Part shown: positions 35,541 to 43,854 of the stretch, one piece after another
Layout of the letters: each line of letters begins with the position of its first letter
Numbering within the stretch: the stretch's first letter is position 1
NCBI RefSeq assembly: GCF_017377775.1
Contig: NZ_JAFVLN010000001.1
Span: 372,001-436,000, forward strand
Direction: 5' to 3'
Origin: Streptomyces sp. VRA16 Mangrove soil
GTDB taxonomy: Bacteria; Actinomycetota; Actinomycetes; Streptomycetales; Streptomycetaceae
Length of the DNA: 64,000 nucleotides
Made by a program: the position numbers and the translations under genes
The notes under the pieces: model-generated
Told to the model about the DNA's origin: nothing
Database searches by the model: none
What the model saw: the letters and a program-made list of their open reading frames with translations, nothing else

Positions 35541-37049
35541 GTGTCCTCCTCCGACATGACCACCACCACGTCCCAGCAGCCCCCTCACCCACATCCGCCG
35601 GACTCCACCGAGGGACTCCAGCGCAGCCTGAAGCGGTTCGACATCACCGCCATGGCCATCGCCGCGGTGATCTCCTTCGACACCGTCGGGCAGATCGCCA
35701 CCGGCGGCGGCGAGGCCGCCACCTGGACCGCGGTCATCGCCCTGTTCTTCCTCATCCCCTACGCCCTGCTGTTCGCCGAGACCGGCGCCGCGTTCCCGCA
35801 GGAGGGCGGCCCGTACGTGTGGGTCAAGCTCGCCCTCGGCCGGCCCGCCGCCGCGCTCACGACCCTCTTCTACTGGGTCACCAACCCGATCTGGCTGGGC
35901 GGCTCCCTGGTCTTCCTCGCCGCGGAGACCTGGGACGGCTTCGTCTTCCACCTCGGCTCCGGCACCTTCGCCGACTACACCTTCAAGCTGCTGTTCGTCT
36001 GGGCCGCGATCCTCACCGCCGTCGTCTCCCTGCGCCGCGGCAAGTGGATCACCACGGCGGGCGCGCTCGTGAAGGTCCTGTGCCTCGCGCTGTTCACCGT
36101 CACCGCCCTGCTGTACGGGATCGAGCACGGCTTCCAGGGACTCACCGACACCCGGTTCACCCCGAGCACGGCCGGCTTCCTCGCCCTCGTCCCGATCCTG
36201 CTCTTCGCCTACGTCGGCTTCGAGGCCCCGAACGCCGCCGGTGAGGAGATGCACGACCCGCAGCGCGACGTGCCCGCCGCCCTCGGCCGCTCGGCAACCG
36301 TCGCCGCCTGCTGCTACCTGCTGCCGGTCCTCGCGCTGCTGACCGTGGTGCCCGCGCAGAAGGTCACCGGCATCGGCGGCTTCATGGAGGGCGCCCGCCT
36401 GGTCTTCGGCGTGTACGGCGGCGCGGCCGGTCCACTGCTGACCACGACCGCCGTGATGTTCGTCTTCGCCCTGCTCACCCAGGGCAGCGCGTGGATGATC
36501 GTCAGCGACCGTATGCAGGCCATGGCCGCCGCGGACGGTGCCTTCTTCTCCCGCGCCCTGGGCGCCTTCCACCCGAGGCTCGGCACGCCGGTGCGCACCA
36601 ACCTGCTCTCCGGCGCCGTGGCCACGCTCTTCATGCTCGCGGCGATGCAACTCGCCGACGGCGACGCCGGAGCCGTCTTCGCCGTCGTGCTCACCGTCGC
36701 CGTCACCACGCTGCTCCTGTCGTACCTCGTGGTCATCCCCGCCCTCGTCCTGCTCCGGCTGCGCCACCCCGACGTGCCGCGCCCCTACCGGGTCCCCTTC
36801 GGTGCCCGCGGGTTCTTCGTGTGCGCGGCCCTGGTCTACGCCTGGATCCTGGTCGGCTCCTGGTCCGCGCTCTTCCCGGGCGTCCTGGAGGGGCTCTTCG
36901 GCATCGGCTACGACTTCCACGACGTGTGGGGTGTCTCGCGCGGCGCGTTCGAGCTCTTCACCCTCGGCACGGTGGCCGTGCTGCTCCTCGTCGGCTCCGC
37001 CGGCCTGGCCACCGCCCGCCGCGCACGACCGGCGCCGGACCGGGCCTGA
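35541..37049 (+). CDS. APC-superfamily amino acid/amine permease
   Basis: 502 residues with about twelve membrane helices after a Pro/His-rich cytoplasmic head (1-28). Signature regions are LKRFDITAMAIAAVISFDTVGQIA at the first helix, FAETGAAFPQEGGPYVWVKLALG and PILLFAYVGFEAPNAAGEEMHDP. It transports amino acids or amines. GTG 35541 is the start that gives the full family N-terminus; its ribosome site is weak. It follows the aminotransferase by 139 bases in the same direction and ends in a strong terminator, so it may be the last gene of the catabolic unit and a second uptake route. Confidence 0.92.
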   Translation: MSSSDMTTTTSQQPPHPHPPDSTEGLQRSLKRFDITAMAIAAVISFDTVGQIATGGGEAATWTAVIALFFLIPYALLFAETGAAFPQEGGPYVWVKLALGRPAAALTTLFYWVTNPIWLGGSLVFLAAETWDGFVFHLGSGTFADYTFKLLFVWAAILTAVVSLRRGKWITTAGALVKVLCLALFTVTALLYGIEHGFQGLTDTRFTPSTAGFLALVPILLFAYVGFEAPNAAGEEMHDPQRDVPAALGRSATVAACCYLLPVLALLTVVPAQKVTGIGGFMEGARLVFGVYGGAAGPLLTTTAVMFVFALLTQGSAWMIVSDRMQAMAAADGAFFSRALGAFHPRLGTPVRTNLLSGAVATLFMLAAMQLADGDAGAVFAVVLTVAVTTLLLSYLVVIPALVLLRLRHPDVPRPYRVPFGARGFFVCAALVYAWILVGSWSALFPGVLEGLFGIGYDFHDVWGVSRGAFELFTLGTVAVLLLVGSAGLATARRARPAPDRA

Positions 37050-37055
37050 ACCGGC

Positions 37056-37089
37056 GGCGCGGGCGGCGCCCCCGGGCGCGGCCCGCGCC
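37056..37089 (+). terminator. Terminator hairpin after APC permease
   Basis: GGCGCGGGC (37056-37064) pairs with GCCCGCGCC (37081-37089); inside, GCGCCC and GGGCGC extend the stem across one G-G mismatch, leaving a 2-base tip that would open in practice. Confidence 0.7.
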
Positions 37090-37169
37090 AAACGGTCGCC
37101 GGACGACCACCGGCGCAGGTGACCGCCCGGAGTGGCTGGCCGTGACCTGCGCCGATCGGCGGTGAAACT

Positions 37170-38366
37170 GTGCAGGTGGCAGCGATCTCATATGACAGTA
37201 CGGGCGAAGGGCGCGACGCCGAGGGAGGGGCCGCGGCGACGGTGTCCCGCGAACGGCCCCCGACAGCAGGGGAGTCGGACTGCCTGAGCCGGGACATCGA
37301 CCTGCTCTACCCGGCGCGGCCGTCGCCCGCGCTGAGCGCGGACCTGACGGGCCTCGACGACCCGGACGACGGCCCGGCCGAATTCGCCCCCCGGTTGGCG
37401 GAACGCCTGCACGGCGCCCTGGTGCGGCCCGTACGCCATCTGGTCGACGCCGGCGGACGGCGCTGGCGACCGCGGCTGATGGGCGCGGTGATCGAGGCCC
37501 TCGGCCACGACAGCGCCCGCTACACCGCACTCATGGCGGCCTTCGAGCTCATGCACACGGGCTCGTTGCTGGTCGACGACGTGCAGGACGAGGCACGGCT
37601 GCGGCGCGGCCGCCCCGCCGGCCACCTCGTGTACGGCCAGGCGGTCGCGATCAACGCCGGGACGGCGGCGTACTTCGCGATGGACCGCGCCCTGCGCCGC
37701 ACGCTGCCCGCGAACTGCCCGGACCTGCGGGCCGCCGTCTACGAGCTGTACCTCGCCACTCTCAGGGCCACCCACGCCGGACAGGCCCTCGACCTCCAGG
37801 GGCATCACGCCGAGATGGACGCGGCCGTCGCCGACGGCGACCCCCGCCAGCTCCTGCACGTGCTGCGCTTCACGCACCGCCTCAAGTCCGGCGCCGCGGT
37901 GGCCTTCCTGCTGCGCACCGGCGCCCTGGTCGCCGACGCGACCCCCGACCAGTGCCGGGCCCTGAGCGCCCTCGGCGAAGCCGTCGGCACCGCGTACCAG
38001 ATCACCGACGACCTCGCCGACCTCGAAGGCGTGCACGTGGGCGGCGTCGAGACGAAGCGCGTCGCCGAGGACCTCCACAACGCCAAGGTCACCTTCCCCC
38101 TGGCCCGCGCCGTCGGCCTGCTGCCCCGGGCGGACGCGGCCCGCCTGTGGGACACGGTGCGGGCGGGCTCCCTGGACGACGCCGCGGTGCGGGACATCGT
38201 CGGACAGCTCGAATCCTGCGGCGCCCCGCACCACTGCCGAGCCGACGCCGACGACCTGGTCCGCGCGGCGTGGGCGCAGGTCGGCGCGCTGCTCCCCGAC
38301 ACGGCCGCGGCGCGGACCCTGCGGGAGATGTGTGCGGCGACGGTGCACCGGACGCGGGTCGCCTGA
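37170..38366 (+). CDS. Polyprenyl diphosphate synthase family protein
   Basis: 398 residues; condenses allylic and isopentenyl diphosphates. Both aspartate-rich motifs are intact: DDVQD (136-140) and DDLAD (280-284). The IPP-binding motif is GGRRWRP (95-101) instead of GGKRxRP, a Lys to Arg change. The first 60 or so residues are an unusual Asp/Pro-rich extension; GTG 37170 has no good ribosome site and the true start may be later, for example the GTG near 37240. No terpene cyclase, phytoene synthase or quinone gene is nearby, so the product is unknown. GGPP-type chain length is possible but cannot be read here. Confidence 0.88.
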   Translation: MQVAAISYDSTGEGRDAEGGAAATVSRERPPTAGESDCLSRDIDLLYPARPSPALSADLTGLDDPDDGPAEFAPRLAERLHGALVRPVRHLVDAGGRRWRPRLMGAVIEALGHDSARYTALMAAFELMHTGSLLVDDVQDEARLRRGRPAGHLVYGQAVAINAGTAAYFAMDRALRRTLPANCPDLRAAVYELYLATLRATHAGQALDLQGHHAEMDAAVADGDPRQLLHVLRFTHRLKSGAAVAFLLRTGALVADATPDQCRALSALGEAVGTAYQITDDLADLEGVHVGGVETKRVAEDLHNAKVTFPLARAVGLLPRADAARLWDTVRAGSLDDAAVRDIVGQLESCGAPHHCRADADDLVRAAWAQVGALLPDTAAARTLREMCAATVHRTRVA

Positions 38367-38604
38367 GCGGCTGTTCGACCTGTACGTCGACGTCCACTGC
38401 CTGCCGGCCGAAACGTCGGTACACAGGGACGAGGGGCGGCCTGCAGCAGAGAAGGGGCCTTCGTGCGGTCGGGCAGGCGTCTCGCGGTCAGGGCCGCGGA
38501 AGGGTTCGCGGGCATGGCTACACGATGATCTTTCAGGCGGGGGCGGGCCCTGTCCCGGTGAGGGGCCGTTGAACACCACACGGGCCCCCTACGACACTGG
38601 TGTC

Positions 38605-39414
38605 ATGTCGTCCGATCTTGGAACACCGTCTCCGCCGACCGCCGACCCCGCCACGGCCCTGCGCTCCCGATTCGCCGACCTGCAGGCCGAACTGCGCCGG
38701 GCCGACGACTCGCTGACCCGGCTGCTCACCCAGTGGCGTCCCGAGTCCGTGCCGCCCCAGGACCTGCTGGTCGAGTTCGTCGAGGGCCGCGCGGCACAGG
38801 CCAGACGGCTCAACGACCTTGAGTACAGCGCCCGTTCGTCCCTTTGGGGTTTCCAGTCCGGCGCGAACACCGTCGCGCCGGTGCCCAGCACCCTGACGGA
38901 CGGCGAGGACGGACTCGACGACGCGGACGCGCCGCCGCTGCGGCGCGACGGGAACACCGAGGCCGCCTATCGCGTCCTCGTCGACCGCGCCTTCCTCGCC
39001 GAACCGGCCGCGCTGCGGGCGCTCGACGAGCGGATGGCGGCGGGGCACGAGGTCAGAGTCGTCGACCAGCCGCTGATCAAGCTCGTCATCGTGGACGGGG
39101 AGACGGCGATGGTCCAGGTCGAGCCCGGTCGTTCGATGGTGCTGCGCGCGCCGCTCGTGCTGCTCGCGGTCGAGCTGTTCGAGGCTGCGTGGCGGCGCTC
39201 GCGCCCGTATCTGCGCGAGGACGGCGATCTGGAACCCGCCGACCGCAGGCTGCTGCAACTGATGCTGTCGGGGCTGACCGACGCGGCGACGGCGCACCAG
39301 CTCGGCACCTCGCCGCGCACCGTCCAGCGACGGCTGCGCGCCCTGATGGACGCGACGGGTGTCTCGTCGCGCGTGCAGCTCGGCTGGTACGCGATGCGCA
39401 ACAACTGGGTGTGA
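38605..39414 (+). CDS. LuxR-type HTH regulator
   Basis: 269 residues. C-terminal HTH_LuxR at about 208-265 (LMLSGLTDAATAHQLGTSPRTVQRRLRALMDATG then SRVQLGWYA). The N-terminal part is a helical segment (about 10-60) and a compact alpha/beta region (about 110-195, AYRVLVDRAFLAEP, VRVVDQPLIKLVIVDG) resembling phospholipase D-like/TrmB-type sensing modules of actinomycete LuxR proteins. ATG 38605 has no ribosome site; TACGAC lies nine bases upstream, so a leaderless message is likely. It stands alone, 238 bases after the prenyl synthase, a gap in which I see no other gene. Confidence 0.85.
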   Translation: MSSDLGTPSPPTADPATALRSRFADLQAELRRADDSLTRLLTQWRPESVPPQDLLVEFVEGRAAQARRLNDLEYSARSSLWGFQSGANTVAPVPSTLTDGEDGLDDADAPPLRRDGNTEAAYRVLVDRAFLAEPAALRALDERMAAGHEVRVVDQPLIKLVIVDGETAMVQVEPGRSMVLRAPLVLLAVELFEAAWRRSRPYLREDGDLEPADRRLLQLMLSGLTDAATAHQLGTSPRTVQRRLRALMDATGVSSRVQLGWYAMRNNWV

Positions 39415-39457
39415 GGGAAGGGGCGGCCCCGGGGTGCGGGCCGCACCGCCCCTTCCC
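39415..39457. terminator. Bidirectional terminator hairpin
   Basis: GGGAAGGGGCGG (39415-39426) and CCGCCCCTTCCC (39446-39457) form a perfect 12-bp stem; the G/C-rich interior can pair further. It begins at the LuxR stop and ends five bases before the end of the convergent subtilase. Confidence 0.8.
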
Positions 39458-39462
39458 GCCGG

Positions 39463-42400
39463 TCACATGCCGTCCACGTAGTCCTCCAGTGTCTTGCCGT
39501 GCAGCCGCCGCACCGGGTCCGTGTAGTGGTCGGCCATGCTGTTCTGGCTCAGGTAGTTGGTGACGACCCAGGCCATGTCCCGGGCGTCGACCGTGCCGTC
39601 GTGGTCGATGTCGGCCGCGCGGCGGTCGGTGCCGCGTGCCGCGAACACGGCCGCGGCGTCGCGCACGTCGATGACGTCGTCCCCGTTGACGTCGCCGGCG
39701 AGCAGCGCCGCCGTCGACGTACCGGCCGTGCCCGCCACGCCCCACGGCCCACGCAACCCGAGGTCGACGTCCTCGGTCCAGGCGAAGTGCCCCGGCACCG
39801 CCACATGGAACCGGTAGGGCTCCCGCGCCGGCGCGAGGTCCGCCGCCGACATCCGGGCCGTCTTGTCGGCCGTCAGGTCCCGCGGCGTGCCGTCGGGCGC
39901 CGTGAGGGTCGCCGTGATGCCGTCGGCGCTGTAGTCGCGGGCGTTGTCATAGGCCGCGTCCTTGGTGAGCAGGGCCTGGGCGGCGGGCCGGGCGGCGAAC
40001 GTCGACGTCGGGTCGAGCATCCGCACCGAGCCGTAGAACACCGTGTTGAGCGGCGTCTTGACGCCTGCCGTGTCGACGGCCGACGTGGTGCCCGAGTTGA
40101 GGCCCGCCGCCGTGGTCCGGGTGCCGCCGGTCACCTCGTACGTGGCCTTCAGCATCGGCATCGCGTCGTCGGTGACGCCCTGGGCGTCGCCGACGTCGAC
40201 GGAGAGGGTGCTGTACGACGACGAACCTGCGGAGACGTCGGTGCGGCGCACGGCCGACGGGTCGTGGGCGGCGAGTTCGGCGGTCGGCTCGACATCGACC
40301 AGCTTGACGTTGCGGTCGTCGTAACGGAGTTGCGTGGTGAACGTCCTGAGCTTCTTCAGTTCGTGCGCGGTCAGGGTGTAGGTCAGGCGGTCCCCGGCAC
40401 GGGCCGTGGACGCGCTCGCCTCACCGAGCATGTAAGGGGTGCCCTTCTTGACGAGATGGACCACGCGCACACCGCCGATGTTGCCGGCCGCGTCGGTGGG
40501 CCACAGCTTCAGGTAGGCGACGGGCGGGCCCGACGGGATCGGTACGGAGACGGACACCTTGCCGGCGGCGTCCGCGGCGACATGACCGGTGGGCGCGTTC
40601 GGGCTGCTGAGCGAGTAGTAGAGGTTGTTGTCGTCCTGGCCGATGTCGAGACCCGCCGCCCGGATCGCGTCGGTCTCGCCGTCCCGCAGGGTTCCGGTCA
40701 CGTCGAACGACGTGGCGTCCGCGGGGAGTTCCACGACCGCCGGGTGCGCCGGGTCCCACGCCCCGAAGGTGTCGTCGTAGGCGGGCGCCTCGTTGTCCAC
40801 GTACACGTCGCGCAGCTCGCTGTCCGTGCCACCGAAGGCGTCCGTGCCGACGATCCGCAGCTTGTAGTGCCCGTCGTCCATCCACCTGCCGCGCGGGTCG
40901 ACAGGTGTAGCGTCGTCGCCGGTCAGCGGGTAGTACCAGGCGCCGACGGTGGCCGGGCCGTACCGGACGCCCTCGCTGAGCCCGACCGTGCTGATGCCGC
41001 CGACATAGCCGATGTCCTTGCCGTGCGCGTCCGCGAGGAACACGTCGACGCTGCGCAGCTGCCCCGCCATCGTCAGATTGAACGTGGCGGCGCCGCCGCC
41101 CACCGCGCCCTCGTCCGTGGCGCGGCCCGTGGACAGCACGGACTTCGTCATGTCCACTGCCTCGAAGCCGGACTTGGCGACACGCAGCCCGAACGGCACG
41201 TGCAGGACGCCCTGTTGGCCGCCTGTCGCGGGCGTGAGCGTGACGAAGCCCTCGTAGTACCCGGCAGGCGCGTCGGCGGGCACCCGCAGCGTGGTGCGCA
41301 CCGGGACCTTGCCGCGGGCGCCGACGGTCACCCTGGCGTCGGGGGTCAGCGTGACGTGCGCGGCGTCGGCGTCCCCGGACGAGCCCGAGCCGCGCGTGAA
41401 CGCGGCCGAGACGCGGTAAGTGGTCGGCGTCTTCGCGTGGTTGACCAGCGTCAGAAGGCTGGTGCGGTCCGCGGCGCGGCCCAGCGGCAGCACGCCGAGG
41501 TCCAGCGCCCCGGTGCGGTGGTCGAGCGTCGTCGGAGTGCCGTCGAGGCCGAGGGACGTACTGCGCGCCGCGACCTGGAGCAGCGACGTCGTGTGCACGG
41601 CCGCGTACGGGTCGACGGCCCCGGCGCCCGCCTCGAAGACACTGACGTCGCCGGGCAGCGGCCCCGCCGTGTTCATCAGCGCGCTCTTCACGTCGTCCGG
41701 GCCGAGGCCGGGCTCGTGCTGCAACAGCAGCGCGGCGACGCCCGCGACGTACGGGGACGCCATCGACGTACCGCTCAACCGGGCGTACGCGTACGTGTAG
41801 TCGCCGCCCTGCGGATCGACCACGTCGGCCGGCACGGACGACAGGACGCTGACGCCCGGCGCGGTGACCTCCGGCTTGATGGCGCCGGTGCCGTACACGG
41901 GGCCGCGCGAACTGAAGTCGGCGAGCGCGCCGTCGCCGAGCCGGAACGTGCCCGTGGCCCTGAACGCCACCGGGCGGTCGGCGGCGGCGGACGCCAGGGC
42001 CGCGCCGTCGGCGGCCGTCAGGGAGAACGCCGGCACATAGGCGGGGTTCTCGCCCAGATACGCCGGGATGTGCCCCTCGGCGGCGTTGTCGTTGACGAGC
42101 AGGACCGCCACCGCGCCCTTGGTGCGGGCGCGGCGCACCTTCTCGTCGAGACTGATGCCGCCGCGCTTCACCAGCACGGCCTTGCCGATGACGTCCTTGC
42201 CGGTGTAGCCGGCGGCCGTTCCCGTACCCACGTCGACCACGGACGCACCGTCACGGGCGAGGGTGTCCAGGGCGTCCCCGTAGGGCCGCGCGAGCAGCCG
42301 GCCCTCCGCCTGCGCGGAACCGGCGGTGAGCGTGTACGAGGGCAGGGTGAGCGGTACGTCGTGGGCGCCGACCGTGATCGGCAGCGCGGCGGCGCCCGGC

Positions 42401-43551
42401 GTGCCCAAGGTCCCCGCGTCCGGGCCGCTGTTGCCGGCGGCCACGACGGTCGTCACCCCCGCGAGGACGAGGTTGTCCGCGGCGACGGCCGTCGGGCTCA
42501 GCGGGTCGTCGACGGCGGCGCCGAGCGACATGTTGACGACGTCCATGCCGTCGTCGGCGGCCCGGTCCAGCGCGGCCACGATGTCGCTCGTGCGTCCCGA
42601 GCCGTACGGGCCGAGGACCCGGTACGCGTACACGGAGGCACCCGGTGCGACGCCGTGCGCGGCGCGTTCGGTGCCGGTGGCGCCGCGCCCCGCGAGGATG
42701 CCCGCGACATGGGTGCCGTGCTCGGTGTAGTAGGTGGAGCCCTGGTTGCTCTCCGCCTTCCCCGACGCCTTCCAGTCGGCGTACGTGGTCTCCATGGGGT
42801 CGGCGTCGTCGTCGACGAAGTCGTAGCCGCCCGCGTAGGCGTCCTTCAGGTCGGGGTGGTGGTAGTCGATGCCCGTGTCGATGACGCCGACCTTCACGCC
42901 CTTGCCGGTGACACCCTCGGCGTGCAGCCGGTTCAGGTCGCCGTCAACCTCACTGCCACTGACGGTGGTTGACGGGGCGTCGGTGGATGCCGGCGCATCG
43001 GTCGCGAGCGCCTTGACCGTGGTGTCGGGCCACACGGCCGCGACGCCCTTCTGCTCCAGGAGGTCGGCCACGCGGTTGCCGGGCAGGGTCAGGCTCACGC
43101 CGTCGAAGGCGTGCGTGTAACTGCGGCGTACCCGCGGGGTTCCCGCGCTCTTGCGCGCCGCGTCGGTGGGGAACATGGCGCGGAGCGTGGCGCCGAATCC
43201 GATGTGCGCCTTCTTCACGGCGGCAGCGGCGTCGGCCGCGCTCACCTCCCGTCCCCGGCCGGCGGCGAGCAGACGCGCCGTACGGGCCGGGGGAGCGCTC
43301 AACTGCACGATGACGTCCATCGGCCTGGAGGAGCGCAGCGCCGCCTTGTCGGTGACGTACAGACCGCCCAGATCGAGGCCGGCCATCCGGTGCAGCGCCT
43401 GCGTCTGCCGGGCGTCGAGCGAGGCGAGCACGGTGCGGGCGTCCGGTGTGTCCGGGGCGGCGGACGCCGCGGGCGCGCCGTACGTGAGGGCGGCCAGCAG
43501 TGTGGCCGCGACCGCCGCGGCCGGACGTCTGCGGCCCGGGGAGTGCGTCAT
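39463..43551 (-). CDS. Secreted S8 subtilase with PA insert, cohesin-like domain and dockerin
   Basis: A 1362-residue extracellular protease. Signal peptide to about 33, I9-type propeptide (about 60-190), then the S8 domain with Asp225 (VIDTGID), His278 (EHGTHVAG) and Ser596 (GTSMASP). A PA domain is inserted between His and Ser (about 430-545, KAVLVKRGGISLDEKVRRA). Fn3-like domains follow. About 1047-1163 looks cohesin-like (GDRLTYTLTAHELKK, TTQLRYDDRNVKLVDVEP). About 1284-1333 is a dockerin with two calcium loops, GDVNGDDVIDVRDAAAVF and ADIDHDGTVDARDMAWV. ATG 43551 starts the signal peptide; longer frames upstream are not protein-like. It is divergent from another giant subtilase. Confidence 0.93.
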   Translation of the reverse strand: MTHSPGRRRPAAAVAATLLAALTYGAPAASAAPDTPDARTVLASLDARQTQALHRMAGLDLGGLYVTDKAALRSSRPMDVIVQLSAPPARTARLLAAGRGREVSAADAAAAVKKAHIGFGATLRAMFPTDAARKSAGTPRVRRSYTHAFDGVSLTLPGNRVADLLEQKGVAAVWPDTTVKALATDAPASTDAPSTTVSGSEVDGDLNRLHAEGVTGKGVKVGVIDTGIDYHHPDLKDAYAGGYDFVDDDADPMETTYADWKASGKAESNQGSTYYTEHGTHVAGILAGRGATGTERAAHGVAPGASVYAYRVLGPYGSGRTSDIVAALDRAADDGMDVVNMSLGAAVDDPLSPTAVAADNLVLAGVTTVVAAGNSGPDAGTLGTPGAAALPITVGAHDVPLTLPSYTLTAGSAQAEGRLLARPYGDALDTLARDGASVVDVGTGTAAGYTGKDVIGKAVLVKRGGISLDEKVRRARTKGAVAVLLVNDNAAEGHIPAYLGENPAYVPAFSLTAADGAALASAAADRPVAFRATGTFRLGDGALADFSSRGPVYGTGAIKPEVTAPGVSVLSSVPADVVDPQGGDYTYAYARLSGTSMASPYVAGVAALLLQHEPGLGPDDVKSALMNTAGPLPGDVSVFEAGAGAVDPYAAVHTTSLLQVAARSTSLGLDGTPTTLDHRTGALDLGVLPLGRAADRTSLLTLVNHAKTPTTYRVSAAFTRGSGSSGDADAAHVTLTPDARVTVGARGKVPVRTTLRVPADAPAGYYEGFVTLTPATGGQQGVLHVPFGLRVAKSGFEAVDMTKSVLSTGRATDEGAVGGGAATFNLTMAGQLRSVDVFLADAHGKDIGYVGGISTVGLSEGVRYGPATVGAWYYPLTGDDATPVDPRGRWMDDGHYKLRIVGTDAFGGTDSELRDVYVDNEAPAYDDTFGAWDPAHPAVVELPADATSFDVTGTLRDGETDAIRAAGLDIGQDDNNLYYSLSSPNAPTGHVAADAAGKVSVSVPIPSGPPVAYLKLWPTDAAGNIGGVRVVHLVKKGTPYMLGEASASTARAGDRLTYTLTAHELKKLRTFTTQLRYDDRNVKLVDVEPTAELAAHDPSAVRRTDVSAGSSSYSTLSVDVGDAQGVTDDAMPMLKATYEVTGGTRTTAAGLNSGTTSAVDTAGVKTPLNTVFYGSVRMLDPTSTFAARPAAQALLTKDAAYDNARDYSADGITATLTAPDGTPRDLTADKTARMSAADLAPAREPYRFHVAVPGHFAWTEDVDLGLRGPWGVAGTAGTSTAALLAGDVNGDDVIDVRDAAAVFAARGTDRRAADIDHDGTVDARDMAWVVTNYLSQNSMADHYTDPVRRLHGKTLEDYVDGM

Positions 43552-43658
43552 GGTCCTGACTCCGCTCTGCACGGGGGGCGAGGCTCCGCCGCGCCCGCGG
43601 CGGAGAACGGATGACGCATGATCTTGGTCGAATCCGGGCCCCGGAACCATCCCGGACC

Positions 43659-43761
43659 GTGGCGACATCTCGCCGTGTCGCGAAGTCGCCACGCTCTCCA
43701 GCCAGTTCGTCCGGTGGAGCCCGGAACGCCCGCACCGGGGTGGCGACTTCACGACGTGTCG
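43659..43761. repeat. Three-copy GTGGCGAC(T/A)TC element between divergent subtilases
   Basis: GTGGCGACATC starts at 43659, its reverse complement GAAGTCGCCAC lies at 43682-43692, and GTGGCGACTTC lies at 43740-43750. The first and third copies extend to 22 bases with four mismatches, both ending in CGTGTCG (43659-43680 and 43740-43761). The first two also form a CGTGGCGAC/GTCGCCACG inverted pair. This fills much of the 303-base gap and looks like a shared regulatory region. Confidence 0.5.
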
Positions 43762-43854
43762 GTGATCCGCCAGCACGATCCGCTGCGTTGGGCGGCGCGG
43801 GAGCAGTAGACCCGGGGTGCCATCGTGCGACCCCGAACGCTCCGAAAGGGCCCC

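Noticed and set aside
37170..39414. Terpene biosynthetic cluster
   Set aside because: Only a prenyl synthase and a regulator are present; no cyclase, phytoene synthase or tailoring genes adjoin.
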